Source: Pseudomonas fluorescens
GTDB lineage: Bacteria > Pseudomonadota > Gammaproteobacteria > Pseudomonadales > Pseudomonadaceae
Direction: 5' to 3'
DNA: 64,000 bases
NCBI RefSeq assembly: GCF_003732425.1
Contig: NZ_MOBX01000003.1
Span: forward strand, 372,001 to 436,000
Below are positions 25,937-34,194 of this stretch, piece by piece. How positions within the stretch are numbered: the stretch's first letter is position 1; every line of letters begins with the position of its first letter. The notes under the pieces are model-generated. The model was given only the letters and a program-made list of their open reading frames with translations. It was not told the DNA's origin and did not search any database. A program made the position numbers and the translations under genes.

Positions 25937-26590
25937 ATGCTTCGTGTTGAAAACGTCTTCAAAAGCTATCTCACCCCGCAAGGCCCATTGCAGGTGCTGC
26001 AAGGCGTCGACCTGACGCTGGAGTCCGGCAGCAGTCTGGCGCTGATGGGCGAATCCGGCAGTGGCAAAAGCACTCTGCTGCACCTGGTGGCCGGCCTCGA
26101 CAAAGTCGACAGCGGCAGCATTCGCAGCGGCGAGCATCGATTGGAAACGATGAACGAAGCGCAACTGGCGAACTGGCGGCGGACGGAAATCGGTCTGGTG
26201 TTCCAGCAGTTCAACCTGATCGGCAGTTTGCGCGTCGAGGACAATCTGGCGTTTCAGGCGCGCCTGGCCGGGCGCCATGAGCCGCGTTGGCAGGCACATC
26301 TGGTGCAGCGTCTGGGCCTGGGCGATTTGCTCAAGCGTTATCCCGAGCAACTTTCCGGTGGTCAGCAGCAGCGGGTCGCGTTGGGCCGGGCATTGGCCTC
26401 GCAGCCGAAATTGCTGCTGGCCGATGAACCTACCGGCAGCCTCGACGAAGCCACCAGTGATGAAGTGCTGCGGCTGTTGCTGGAATTGCTCAATGACACC
26501 CCGACCACCTTGTTGATGGTCACCCACAGCCCGCGCATTGCGGCGCGCCTGGCGCAGCGAGTGGTGTTGTCCAGCGGGCGGCTGACGTGA
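25937..26590 (+). CDS. ABC transporter ATP-binding protein (LolD/MacB-type, AttE-like)
   Basis: About 217 aa. Walker A GESGSGKST, Q-loop in VFQQFNLIGSL, signature LSGGQQQR, Walker B LLLADEPTGSLDEA and H-loop VTHSPR. These are features of the LolD/MacB/FtsE subfamily that drive mechanotransmission through FtsX-type permeases. ATG 25937 has an AGGTGG ribosome site; 25907 is an in-frame alternative. Overlaps the permease start by 4 bp (GTGA). Confidence 0.9.
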   Translation: MLRVENVFKSYLTPQGPLQVLQGVDLTLESGSSLALMGESGSGKSTLLHLVAGLDKVDSGSIRSGEHRLETMNEAQLANWRRTEIGLVFQQFNLIGSLRVEDNLAFQARLAGRHEPRWQAHLVQRLGLGDLLKRYPEQLSGGQQQRVALGRALASQPKLLLADEPTGSLDEATSDEVLRLLLELLNDTPTTLLMVTHSPRIAARLAQRVVLSSGRLT

Positions 26591-29058
26591 GCGTTTTCCG
26601 TCAGACCCTGCGTGCGCTGCTCAGCCATTGGCGGCGCCATCCGGTGCAGTTCTTCAGCGTGCTGACCGGCTTGTGGCTGGCGACCAGTCTGCTCACCGGC
26701 GTCGAGGCGCTGAACAGTCAGGCGCGCAACAGTTACGCGCGGGCCAGCCAGTTGATCGGCGGCGAACCACAGGCCAGTCTCAGCACACCGAACGGTGCGA
26801 CGTTCGCGCAGCAATGGTTCGTTGATCTGCGCCGACAAGGCTGGCCGGTGTCACCGCTGCTGCAAGGCCGGTTGCTGCTCAAGGGCCATGAAGATCAGCG
26901 CTTGCAACTGATGGGCATCGAGCCGGTGTCATTGCCGGCCGATTCCGCAGTGGCCGGGCAGGCGCTGCCGATTGAGCGTGTCGTCGAGTTCTTTACGCCG
27001 CCGGGCAGTACGTGGATTTCACCGGAAACCCTGCAGGCGCTGAACCTGCGTGAAGGCGACACACCGCAAACGCTCAACGGCTTAAAACTGCCACCGTTGC
27101 TCGCGCAAAAGGACATGGCACCCGGCCTATTGCTGGTGGACATCGGCGTTGCGCAAACCCTGCTGGAACAACCCGGACAATTGTCGCGGCTATTGCTGCC
27201 CAAGGATTTTCACGCCGAGTTGCCCGCCGCGTTCAAAGGTCAGTTGCAGCTCAAAAGCAGTGGCGAGGAAAACAATCTGGCGCGACTGACCGAGAGCTTT
27301 CACCTCAATCTCGATGCGTTGGGTTTTTTATCCTTCGTGGTGGGCTTGTTCATCGTTCACGCCGCGATTGGCCTGGCTCTTGAGCAACGGCGCGGTCTGC
27401 TGCGTACGTTGCGCGCCTGCGGGGTCAGCGCGCGGATGTTGATCGTGTGCTTGATCGTCGAACTGGGTGTGCTGGCGCTGATCGGCGGATTGTTCGGCGT
27501 GCTCAGCGGCTATTGGCTGGCGAGTGTCTTGCTGCCGGACGTCGCCGCCAGCCTGCGCGGTTTATATGGCGCGGAAGTGGCGGGGCAGTTGCGCCTCAGT
27601 CCCTGGTGGTGGTTCAGCGGCATCGGCTTGAGCCTGCTCGGTGCCTTGCTCGCCGGGTCCAACAGTCTGCTGCGCGCCGCCCGTTTGCCGTTGTTGGCCG
27701 TGGCGGATCCGCAAGCCTGGCATCAGCAATACTCGCGTTGGTTACGCCGGCAGGGTTGGCTGGCGGCGGTGTTGGGTTTGCTTGCCTTGGTGGCGTTGAT
27801 CTGGGGCGACAGCCTGGCCAGCGGTTTTGTGTTGATGGCCGGGTTACTGATCGGTGCCGCATTGGCCCTGCCGGTGTTGCTCAGCGCGCTGTTGAATCAG
27901 TTGCTCGGGCGCAGTCGTTCGGTGCTGGGGCAATGGTTTCTCGCCGATTGCCGTCAGCAATTGCCGGCACTGAGCCTGGCGCTGATGGCGTTGCTTTTGG
28001 CGCTCGCCGCCAACATCGGTGCCAGCAGCATGACCGCCGGTTTTCGCCAGACCTTTGATGACTGGCTCGAACAACGCCTGAGCGCCGAGTTGTACATCAA
28101 CCCGAGCAATCCGGCACAGTCGCGGGAAATGTACAGCTGGCTAAAGCAGCAGCCGAACATCGCGGCGATTCTGCCCAACTGGCAGGTCGCGGTGACGTTG
28201 CAAGGCTGGCCGGCGGAGGTGTTCGGCATCATCGATCATGCCCATTATCGCCAGCACTGGCCGCTGCTCGATGCGATGGGCGGCGACCCGTGGGCGCATC
28301 TGGCCACGGATGATGCGGTGATGCTCAGCGAACAAATCGCCCGGCGCCTGAAATTGCACGTGGGTGACCACGTGGCGATTCCGACACCCAACGGCACTTG
28401 GTCGCCGCGCATCGTTGGCATCTACGCCGACTACGGCAATCCCAAGGGGCACTTGCTGGTTAGCATCCACCACCTGTTGCGCGGCTGGCCGCAACTGACG
28501 CCGAACCGTTTCAATCTGCGCATCGATCCGGCGAACATCCCGAGCTTGTTGAACACCTTGCAGGCGCGCTTTCAACTGGATGACAGCCGCATTGTCGAGC
28601 AGGCGCGGCTCAAGGGCTGGTCAGTGCAGGTCTTCGAACGCACTTTTGCGGCGACGGCGGCGTTGAACAGTCTGACCCTGGCGGTGGCGGGCGTGGCGCT
28701 GTTCATCAGCCTGCTGACGCAAAGCCAGAGTCGCCTCGGCCAACTCGCACCGCTGTGGGCGTTGGGCGTAACGCGGCGGCAATTGATGCTGCTCAATCTC
28801 GGTCAGACCTGGCTGCTGGCGGTGCTGACATTGCTCTTGGCATTGCCACTGGGAATCGCACTGGCGTGGTGCCTGGATGCGGTGATCAACGTTCAGGCGT
28901 TTGGCTGGCGGCTGCCGTTGCGGGTGTTCCCATGGCAATTGCTGCAACTGATGGGATTGGCGTTGCTGGCGACATTGCTGGCGTCGGCATGGCCGCTGTA
29001 CTCGTTGTACCGCACGCAACCGGCGGACCTGTTGAGGACGTTTGCCCATGAGGATTAA
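26587..29058 (+). CDS. FtsX/MacB-type ABC permease (AttF/AttG-like fused)
   Basis: 823 aa starting at GTG. Two FtsX-type modules: helix 1 near residues 18-40, a periplasmic domain, three helices about 235-360, a further helix cluster about 395-500, a second large periplasmic domain about 500-690, and three C-terminal helices about 695-815. The size and duplication match fused permeases of lipoprotein-releasing/AttFG type. With the neighbouring ATPase and lipoprotein it forms a three-gene operon. The substrate is not known; these systems do not import nutrients. Confidence 0.88.
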   Translation: MSVFRQTLRALLSHWRRHPVQFFSVLTGLWLATSLLTGVEALNSQARNSYARASQLIGGEPQASLSTPNGATFAQQWFVDLRRQGWPVSPLLQGRLLLKGHEDQRLQLMGIEPVSLPADSAVAGQALPIERVVEFFTPPGSTWISPETLQALNLREGDTPQTLNGLKLPPLLAQKDMAPGLLLVDIGVAQTLLEQPGQLSRLLLPKDFHAELPAAFKGQLQLKSSGEENNLARLTESFHLNLDALGFLSFVVGLFIVHAAIGLALEQRRGLLRTLRACGVSARMLIVCLIVELGVLALIGGLFGVLSGYWLASVLLPDVAASLRGLYGAEVAGQLRLSPWWWFSGIGLSLLGALLAGSNSLLRAARLPLLAVADPQAWHQQYSRWLRRQGWLAAVLGLLALVALIWGDSLASGFVLMAGLLIGAALALPVLLSALLNQLLGRSRSVLGQWFLADCRQQLPALSLALMALLLALAANIGASSMTAGFRQTFDDWLEQRLSAELYINPSNPAQSREMYSWLKQQPNIAAILPNWQVAVTLQGWPAEVFGIIDHAHYRQHWPLLDAMGGDPWAHLATDDAVMLSEQIARRLKLHVGDHVAIPTPNGTWSPRIVGIYADYGNPKGHLLVSIHHLLRGWPQLTPNRFNLRIDPANIPSLLNTLQARFQLDDSRIVEQARLKGWSVQVFERTFAATAALNSLTLAVAGVALFISLLTQSQSRLGQLAPLWALGVTRRQLMLLNLGQTWLLAVLTLLLALPLGIALAWCLDAVINVQAFGWRLPLRVFPWQLLQLMGLALLATLLASAWPLYSLYRTQPADLLRTFAHED

Positions 29059-30115
29059 CCGCTTTGTGCTCGTGGTTTTGCTGCTGCTCGGCGGTTGTGA
29101 TCAATCGGCGCCGGAGCAGAAGGGCTTCGCCGGGATGGGCGATCAGGCGTTGGCGTTTACGCCGGTGGTGCCGGGGCGGGTGTTCAGTTTCCCGGCAGAT
29201 CACGGCGCCCATGCAGGCTTTCGCATCGAATGGTGGTATGTCACCGCCAATCTCAAGGATCAGCAGGGCAATCAATTCGGCGTGCAGTGGACGTTGTTTC
29301 GCAGTGCGCTGAAACCCGTGGCGGAGCAGGCCGGGTGGGCTGATCAGACTATCTGGCTGGGACATGCGGCGGTGACGTCCAGCACCGTGCATCACGCCGC
29401 CGAACGTTACGCCCGAGGCGGGGTGGGGCAGGCGGGTGTGCGGCTGGCGCCGTTCGAAGCGTGGATCGACGATTGGCGGTTCGCCAGTCAGGCGCAGGAT
29501 CCGTTGAGCGACCTGCAACTCAGCGCGCGCGACAAGGACTTCGCCTATCAATTGCACCTCACTTCAAGTCGCCCATTGGTGTTGCAGGGCGACAAGGGTT
29601 TCAGCCAGAAATCCGAAGAAGGTCAGGCTTCTTATTACTACAGTCAGCCATTTTTTCAGGCCAGCGGAACGTTGCAGATCGACGGCCAGACCTACACCGT
29701 CAGCGGCCCGGCATGGCTCGATCGCGAATGGAGCAGCCAGCCGCTGACCGCCAATCAAACCGGTTGGGACTGGTTTTCCCTGCACCTGGACAGCGGCGAA
29801 CACGTGATGCTCTACCGCATGCGCCAGAAGGACGGCGCGCCGTATCTCACCGGCACGTGGATTGCTGCCGACGGTCAGACGCAAACCCTGAGTAGCTCGC
29901 AGATCCGGCTCACCCCGCACAACACGGCCAAGGTCGCCGGCCGGGCGATGCCGGTCAAATGGTCGATCAGCATTCCCGACAAACACCTCGACATCAGCCT
30001 CGACGCGCTCAACCCCAACGCCTGGATGAACCTGCGCATTCCGTACTGGGAAGGCCCGGTGCACATCAGCGGCAGCCATCCCGGCCAGGGCTATCTGGAA
30101 ATGACCGGGTACTGA
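29048..30115 (+). CDS. AttH/CrtC-family lipocalin-like lipoprotein
   Basis: About 355 aa. Lipoprotein signal with lipobox LGGC (Cys near residue 18). The N-terminal half carries the AttH/CrtC signature FPADHGAHAGFRIEWWYVTANL and the C-terminal half EYWEGPVHISGS-like strands typical of the double lipocalin fold (here IPYWEGPVHISGS). Homologues accompany AttEFG-type ABC transporters, as here, and may bind hydrophobic ligands. ATG 29048 overlaps the permease end by 11 bp; an upstream TTG is possible but unneeded. Confidence 0.88.
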   Translation: MRINRFVLVVLLLLGGCDQSAPEQKGFAGMGDQALAFTPVVPGRVFSFPADHGAHAGFRIEWWYVTANLKDQQGNQFGVQWTLFRSALKPVAEQAGWADQTIWLGHAAVTSSTVHHAAERYARGGVGQAGVRLAPFEAWIDDWRFASQAQDPLSDLQLSARDKDFAYQLHLTSSRPLVLQGDKGFSQKSEEGQASYYYSQPFFQASGTLQIDGQTYTVSGPAWLDREWSSQPLTANQTGWDWFSLHLDSGEHVMLYRMRQKDGAPYLTGTWIAADGQTQTLSSSQIRLTPHNTAKVAGRAMPVKWSISIPDKHLDISLDALNPNAWMNLRIPYWEGPVHISGSHPGQGYLEMTGY

Positions 30116-30134
30116 CAGGTACCGACGAATCCCC

Positions 30135-30217
30135 GTAGGAGCTGCCGAAGGCTGCGATCTTTTGATTTTGCTTTTAAAAAACAAGATCAAAAGATCGCAG
30201 CCTTCGGCAGCTCCTAC
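30135..30217. repeat. REP/BIME-type inverted repeat pair (family B)
   Basis: GTAGGAGCTGCCGAAGGCTG and its inverted partner around a GATCTTTTGAT/ATCAAAAGATC core; near-perfect long hairpin after the attEFGH-like operon. Confidence 0.92.
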
Positions 30218-30282
30218 AAAGGATCGGTTTGAACTTGGGTTGGTGTGTTGTCCTCTACAGAAAAATCTGCCGAGGATTAGCC

Positions 30283-30525
30283 ATGAGCGACGACCTGCAA
30301 CCCCCAGACATGACCACCTGGCAGCGCCTGTTCGACGACCAGACCTACTGGCAACAATCCCCCGACGCGCATTACTTCGACCTGCAACGCATCGCCGATG
30401 ACCTGCTCGGCCAGGGCGCCATCGACCTTGAGCAATGGCAAATCCTGCGCGCCAAAGCCGACGACCTGCATAAGGATTCCCCCGCGATCAACGTCACCCG
30501 TGAACTCGACGACCCCGAAGCCTGA
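30283..30525 (+). CDS. Small hypothetical protein, acidic
   Basis: 80 aa, acidic and Gln/Asp-rich, with no membrane segment. Contains MTTWQRLFDDQTYW at the N-terminus and DLLGQGAIDLEQWQILRAKADDL in the middle, which look like amphipathic helices. ATG 30283 preceded by GAGGA. Ten bases separate it from the next small ORF, so the two are probably co-transcribed. Family not recognised; codon use is normal for the genome. Confidence 0.6.
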   Translation: MSDDLQPPDMTTWQRLFDDQTYWQQSPDAHYFDLQRIADDLLGQGAIDLEQWQILRAKADDLHKDSPAINVTRELDDPEA

Positions 30526-30535
30526 GGACCACTCC

Positions 30536-30733
30536 ATGAAACCCATCACCCAAGGCGAACACCCCGACGAACCCCGTCCACCGGGCGAAACCGAACGCGA
30601 CAATGACGCTCTGCGCCCCACCGATCCGAAACAGCGTGAAAACACTGGCAAAGGTACGCCCAGCGGCGAATCCACCGCGCAAGACACCGCCAGGCAACAA
30701 ACCCCCTTGGCGCAAACCCAAGCCAAGCCCTGA
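30536..30733 (+). CDS. Small hydrophilic, probably disordered protein
   Basis: 65 aa, dominated by Pro, Glu, Thr, Gln and Asp (for example GEHPDEPRPPGETERDND), with no hydrophobic core; probably intrinsically disordered. ATG 30536 follows GAGGACCACTCC, a usable ribosome site. Forms a two-gene unit with 30283-30525. Such small hydrophilic proteins in Pseudomonas are often stress-induced, but that is not shown by the sequence. Confidence 0.5.
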   Translation: MKPITQGEHPDEPRPPGETERDNDALRPTDPKQRENTGKGTPSGESTAQDTARQQTPLAQTQAKP

Positions 30734-30817
30734 ACAGCGTCTATGCTCATTGGCACGCTCGGCGCCGACGTGATTCGGCATCGGGCGCTGCCATTCATCA
30801 CAGGGAAAGTATTGATT

Positions 30818-31402
30818 ATGAAGCTCGACGCACTGGCCAAGGCCATCACCCTCGCAACCGTACTGTCCGCCACCAGCTTCGGCGCATTGGCCGCCGATAT
30901 TCCGCTGTCTGCCACTGTTGAAGCAGATCAGGTCACCACCAAAGTGGTCTCCGTTGATGCCGCCAACCATCAGGTTGTGCTCGAAGGCGCCGAAGGTCGT
31001 CAGGTCCACGTTCAGCTCAGCGACAAGGCAAAAAACCTCGCCAATCTGAAAGTCGGTGATCTGGTTAAAGTCGAAGTGCAGCGTTCTGTCGCCGCTTACC
31101 TCGACACCGATGTAGATAAAGGTCTGCCTGGCACCACCGAACGTACCGGTGAGTTACGTAAGGCTCCGGGCAGCGATAACCCCGGCGGCGAGGCGTACCG
31201 TCAGGTTCAGGTGCAATTGAAAATCACCAAAATTGATTTGAAGACAAATCAGGTAACCCTGCAAAACCCGGCGGGCGTGTCGAAAGTCCTTGACGTGAAA
31301 AAGCCTGAAATTCAAGCCAAGCTGAAAGATCTGAAAGAAGGGCAGAGCGTTATTGTCACTTACACCGATATCTTAAAAGTGACCAGTCAACACGAAAGTT
31401 GA
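30818..31402 (+). CDS. Exported hypothetical protein with two similar beta-rich segments
   Basis: About 194 aa with a signal peptide (LDALAKAITLATVLSATSFGALA, cleavage after LAA). The mature part has two segments of similar style: TKVVSVDAANHQVVLEGAEG (about residues 46-65) and ITKIDLKTNQVTLQNPAGV (about 143-161), each followed by a K-L-KxGD/EGQxV element (LKVGDLVKVEV; LKEGQSVIVTY). This suggests an internally duplicated small beta-barrel. ATG 30818 chosen for the signal peptide. Periplasmic; function unknown. Confidence 0.7.
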   Translation: MKLDALAKAITLATVLSATSFGALAADIPLSATVEADQVTTKVVSVDAANHQVVLEGAEGRQVHVQLSDKAKNLANLKVGDLVKVEVQRSVAAYLDTDVDKGLPGTTERTGELRKAPGSDNPGGEAYRQVQVQLKITKIDLKTNQVTLQNPAGVSKVLDVKKPEIQAKLKDLKEGQSVIVTYTDILKVTSQHES

Positions 31403-31590
31403 GCTTTAACTCTACATGCTGACTGCTCTTGTACAGTTTTTGTATGAGGGTAGTCATACTATTAGTGTGGTTTAACCTCATTGAAAGTTTCATGAAAGGA
31501 ATCGTCGATAAATATCTATTAACGTGTTCGTACATAAATTTCATATTCAAGAATGAGGACATAAGCGCCAACTTCTATTAAAATCCACCC

Positions 31591-31728
31591 CGTTCGCCCA
31601 GTGTCAGGGCTCTTTACCGGTGCATGGATTGCCAGGCCATTACACTGGGCGAACACCTCTTCGGAGTGGTTGTATACAATTTCCGCAAACAAAAAGGGCG
31701 ACTTTATAGTCGCCCTTTTTGTTTGCGG
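31591..31728 (+). ncRNA. Candidate structured small RNA with intrinsic terminator
   Basis: Within a 349-bp gene-free gap. A perfect 13-bp inverted repeat GTTCGCCCAGTGT (31592-31604) / ACACTGGGCGAAC (31642-31654) encloses a 37-nt loop containing further complementary stretches (GGCTC, TGGATTGCCA). A strong hairpin with a T-rich descending arm follows at 31683-31728. A sigma-S-like -10, CTATTAA at 31575-31581, lies 10-16 bp before the first stem, giving an expected transcript of about 120-140 nt. The size, -10 type and terminator resemble the RpoS-dependent Pseudomonas sRNA RgsA/P16, but identity was not verified. No convincing ORF overlaps it on the plus strand. Confidence 0.6.
31683..31728. 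terminator. Strong hairpin terminator, probably bidirectional
   Basis: 21-bp perfect stem (CCGCAAACAAAAAGGGCGAC and its complement) with TTAT loop; AAAAAGGG on one side and CCCTTTTT on the other provide T tracts in both directions. It could end the candidate sRNA on the plus strand and the glycosyltransferase gene (stop 31752) on the minus strand. Confidence 0.85.
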
Positions 31729-31751
31729 TGAGTTGGACCGAGGTGTGCGCT

Positions 31752-32576
31752 TCAGCTGTGTCTTGCTGCCCCTTGAAAGCGCTTCAGTGTGGCCTGATAC
31801 ATTTTTGTCCTGCGGTGATTTTTTCCGTAGGTGCCTGCTGCAGCGACGGTTCCTGACTGAATGTGATCCAGATAACTGAAAATTTTGCGTGGCGACAGGA
31901 ACTTGATGCCATAGCCCAGGCTGCTCATTCGATCTTGCAGCGCATAACCGGGCACCTGCTCATCCATGCAGAAGTGCAGGCCCTGGGATTTCATCAAACG
32001 GACATTCCACAATGTGCAGAAACTTTTCAGATGAGTTTCTTTGTAGGGTCTTGGCATTTTCGAACGCAGGCCAAGACGCACTTTCGCTTTACGAATATAG
32101 TGCTTGCAGAAACGCGAAGTTAAACGCCAGGTGTCACGAACAATTCCGCGATTGAGTTGCTCGACACAACCGACTGCGGCCATATCCGGGTTTTTTGTGC
32201 ATTCGCGCATCATCATGGCAAACACTTCTTTGTCATAGACAAAGGTGTCGGTGTGCAACAGAAACAAATAATCGGTGTCGACTTTTTCCAGCGCCAGATC
32301 CAGTGCCTTGCCATGCGCAATATGGCCGACTTCCTTGCCCGGGGAAGGCCGTTCAATCAAGTTGATCCAGTCCAGCGAACGCAAGTAATCGAGACTGGCA
32401 TCCGCCGAATCGTTATCCACCACCCACACCGGAATGCGTTGTTCCTGGACATGCTCACGCAAAAGCTCCAGGCACATGCGGGTGATGTCCGGGGTTTTGT
32501 AATTTACCAAGACAAGGCTGAAATTCGACGCTGGCTGGGTTGGTAAATCAAACGCTTTCATGTCGGAAGGACTCAT
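31752..32576 (-). CDS. Glycosyltransferase family 2
   Basis: 274 aa. GT-A fold: FSLVLVNYKTPDITRMCLELL at the N-terminus, VWVVDNDSADASLDYL, and the DxD-like HTDTFVYDKE. C-terminal acceptor region GYALQDRMSSLGYGIKFLSP. This is the rhamnosyltransferase-like GT2 type acting on LPS or surface glycans. No membrane segment. ATG 32576 or the ATG five codons in (32561) could be the start; neither has a strong ribosome site. Isolated from the large exopolysaccharide cluster and divergent from the VanW gene. Confidence 0.85.
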   Translation of the reverse strand: MSPSDMKAFDLPTQPASNFSLVLVNYKTPDITRMCLELLREHVQEQRIPVWVVDNDSADASLDYLRSLDWINLIERPSPGKEVGHIAHGKALDLALEKVDTDYLFLLHTDTFVYDKEVFAMMMRECTKNPDMAAVGCVEQLNRGIVRDTWRLTSRFCKHYIRKAKVRLGLRSKMPRPYKETHLKSFCTLWNVRLMKSQGLHFCMDEQVPGYALQDRMSSLGYGIKFLSPRKIFSYLDHIQSGTVAAAGTYGKNHRRTKMYQATLKRFQGAARHS

Positions 32577-32760
32577 CTGCGATTCAAGGGCGACAGGGTT
32601 TCGTGGCTGCGATCGTAGCGAGGCAACCTTAGTCGAACCTTAATTTACGGATGTGACGGTAGATGTATGCCGAAGAGAGGCTGCTGATCTTATGAAATGC
32701 ACGGGGTGCTACCGGTCATTACCGGATAAAATGCGCGGCTCTCTCACGGTTCAAGGAAGA

Positions 32761-32776
32761 AACGGCGTACGCCGTT
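32761..32776. promoter_or_regulatory. 16-bp perfect palindrome before the VanW-family gene
   Basis: AACGGCGTACGCCGTT, a perfect palindrome 9 bp upstream of the ATG at 32786 and downstream of a possible AAGGAAG ribosome-site-like run. It could be an operator or occlude translation initiation as an RNA hairpin. No second copy was seen nearby. Confidence 0.4.
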
Positions 32777-32785
32777 GTGTCACGG

Positions 32786-33598
32786 ATGAAACCACTTTCC
32801 CTCTACCACCCGGCCTTGTACTGGCTGCGCGTGTGGCAAAAAAGACTGTTCCGCCAAATTGCCTGGCGCTGTTCCAGCAAACGCTACGCACGCCCCGTCG
32901 CCACGGCCGAGCGCCTGCCATTTCGCTACCTCAAACACACCTCGAAACTCATCCGCAAACTCGGCGACTCCGACCTCGCCCTGCAACACAACAAAGTCAT
33001 CAACCTCAAACTCGCCGTCGCCGCCATCGACGGCGTCATCATCGCCCCTGGCGAACACTTCTCCTTCTGCCGCCTCGTCGGCCGCCCGACTTTGAAGCGC
33101 GGCTACGTTGAAGGCATGGAACTGTCCTTCGGCGAGGCACGACGCGGGGTAGGCGGTGGCATTTGCCAACTGAGCAACCTGATTCACTGGATGGCCATTC
33201 ATTCGCCGCTGGTGGTGGTCGAGCGCTCCAACCACAGCTTCGACCCGTTTCCGGACGAAGGGCGGGTGCTGCCGTTCGGGTCCGGGGCGGCGATTTTCTA
33301 CAACTACGTTGATCTGGTGCTGCACAACCCGACGGATCGGAGCTTTCAGCTGAAGTTGAACGTCGGCGAGACACAACTCGAAGGGGAGTTGTTGTGTGAT
33401 CGAGTGAGGGAATATCGCTATCACGTTTTTCAAGAGGCACATCGGTTTGTGCGGGAGGGCGCGCGGATGTATCGGGAGAATGAGATTTGGCGGGAAGTGC
33501 GGGAGAAGGGGCAGGTTGGGGAATTGGTGGAGAGAGTGAGGTTGTATCGGAATCGGGTGGTGGTTAAGTATGAGGTGGCAGATGAGTTGATCGGGTAG
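32786..33598 (+). CDS. VanW family protein
   Basis: About 270 aa. Contains the VanW core: GVIIAPGEHFSFCRLVGRPT, KRGYVEGMELSFGEAR and the signature GVGGGICQLSNLIHW, then NHSFDPFPDEGR and ILHNPTDRSFQLK-like strands. No signal peptide. The family occurs near vancomycin-resistance genes in Gram-positives and as stand-alone proteins in Pseudomonas; its biochemical role is unknown. ATG 32786 is preferred over a GTG three codons upstream. The last 200 bp are G-rich, with codon use slightly different from the first part. Confidence 0.85.
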   Translation: MKPLSLYHPALYWLRVWQKRLFRQIAWRCSSKRYARPVATAERLPFRYLKHTSKLIRKLGDSDLALQHNKVINLKLAVAAIDGVIIAPGEHFSFCRLVGRPTLKRGYVEGMELSFGEARRGVGGGICQLSNLIHWMAIHSPLVVVERSNHSFDPFPDEGRVLPFGSGAAIFYNYVDLVLHNPTDRSFQLKLNVGETQLEGELLCDRVREYRYHVFQEAHRFVREGARMYRENEIWREVREKGQVGELVERVRLYRNRVVVKYEVADELIG

Positions 33599-33637
33599 GG
33601 CGCGTGAAAGCGCTTCGCTGACGATGGCGCCCTTTGA

Positions 33638-34135
33638 TCAGTTTCTGAAGTACAACTCATCCAGTTGGCGTCTGCGTATCGAGAGGTACTCCTGCCATAC
33701 CTTGGGAAAGTCCTCATCTTTGGTTAGAGGGAAGGTCAGATAAATGTACTTTCCAACAACGCTGATGTATTGCCTCGCGCGTTTGAAGGCCGGCTGCTCG
33801 TAAGCTGCAACGCTTTCATCGTAGGCGTCGTGGTAGTGACGGATGTTCACTCGGTGCGGGGCGATCATGCATCGCGAAAAATCGATCACCCAGCAGCTAT
33901 CAACGGCTGTACTCAAATAACCGTAAACACCATCAATAGATAGACGCAGGCATGAATTTGCCTGGGTGCCGTCGTCATCGTTGACCAGAATGATCTGATC
34001 CGCGAAGTAATGAATTTTCCTGCCGTCCGGCCCTTGCAAAGACAAGCTCCAACCTTCGGCGCCCATACGGAATTCACCGTTGTTATCAAAGGTTGCTATC
34101 CATCCATTGGCTAAAGTGATCTGATGTTTATTCAT
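33638..34135 (-). CDS. Hypothetical protein, possible orphan immunity protein
   Basis: 165 aa, soluble, acidic to neutral, with a beta-rich N-terminal half (NGWIATFDNNGEFRMGAEGWSLSLQG, strands punctuated by Gly/Asp) and a helical C-terminal half (KVWQEYLSIRRRQLDELYF). Not a recognised family. Located at the far end of the AT-rich, same-strand series downstream of the rhs gene, and closest to core-genome base composition of that series. The immunity-like role is inferred from position only. Confidence 0.6.
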   Translation of the reverse strand: MNKHQITLANGWIATFDNNGEFRMGAEGWSLSLQGPDGRKIHYFADQIILVNDDDGTQANSCLRLSIDGVYGYLSTAVDSCWVIDFSRCMIAPHRVNIRHYHDAYDESVAAYEQPAFKRARQYISVVGKYIYLTFPLTKDEDFPKVWQEYLSIRRRQLDELYFRN

Positions 34136-34194
34136 GAGGACTGGTCAAGTATCGAGCTTACGGTGGTATGAGGTAGTCGCATAAAATATCTTGC

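Noticed and set aside
32653..33111. 152-codon frame overlapping the VanW gene start
   Set aside because: Out of frame with the VanW signature and rich in Arg/Pro/His typical of shadow frames.
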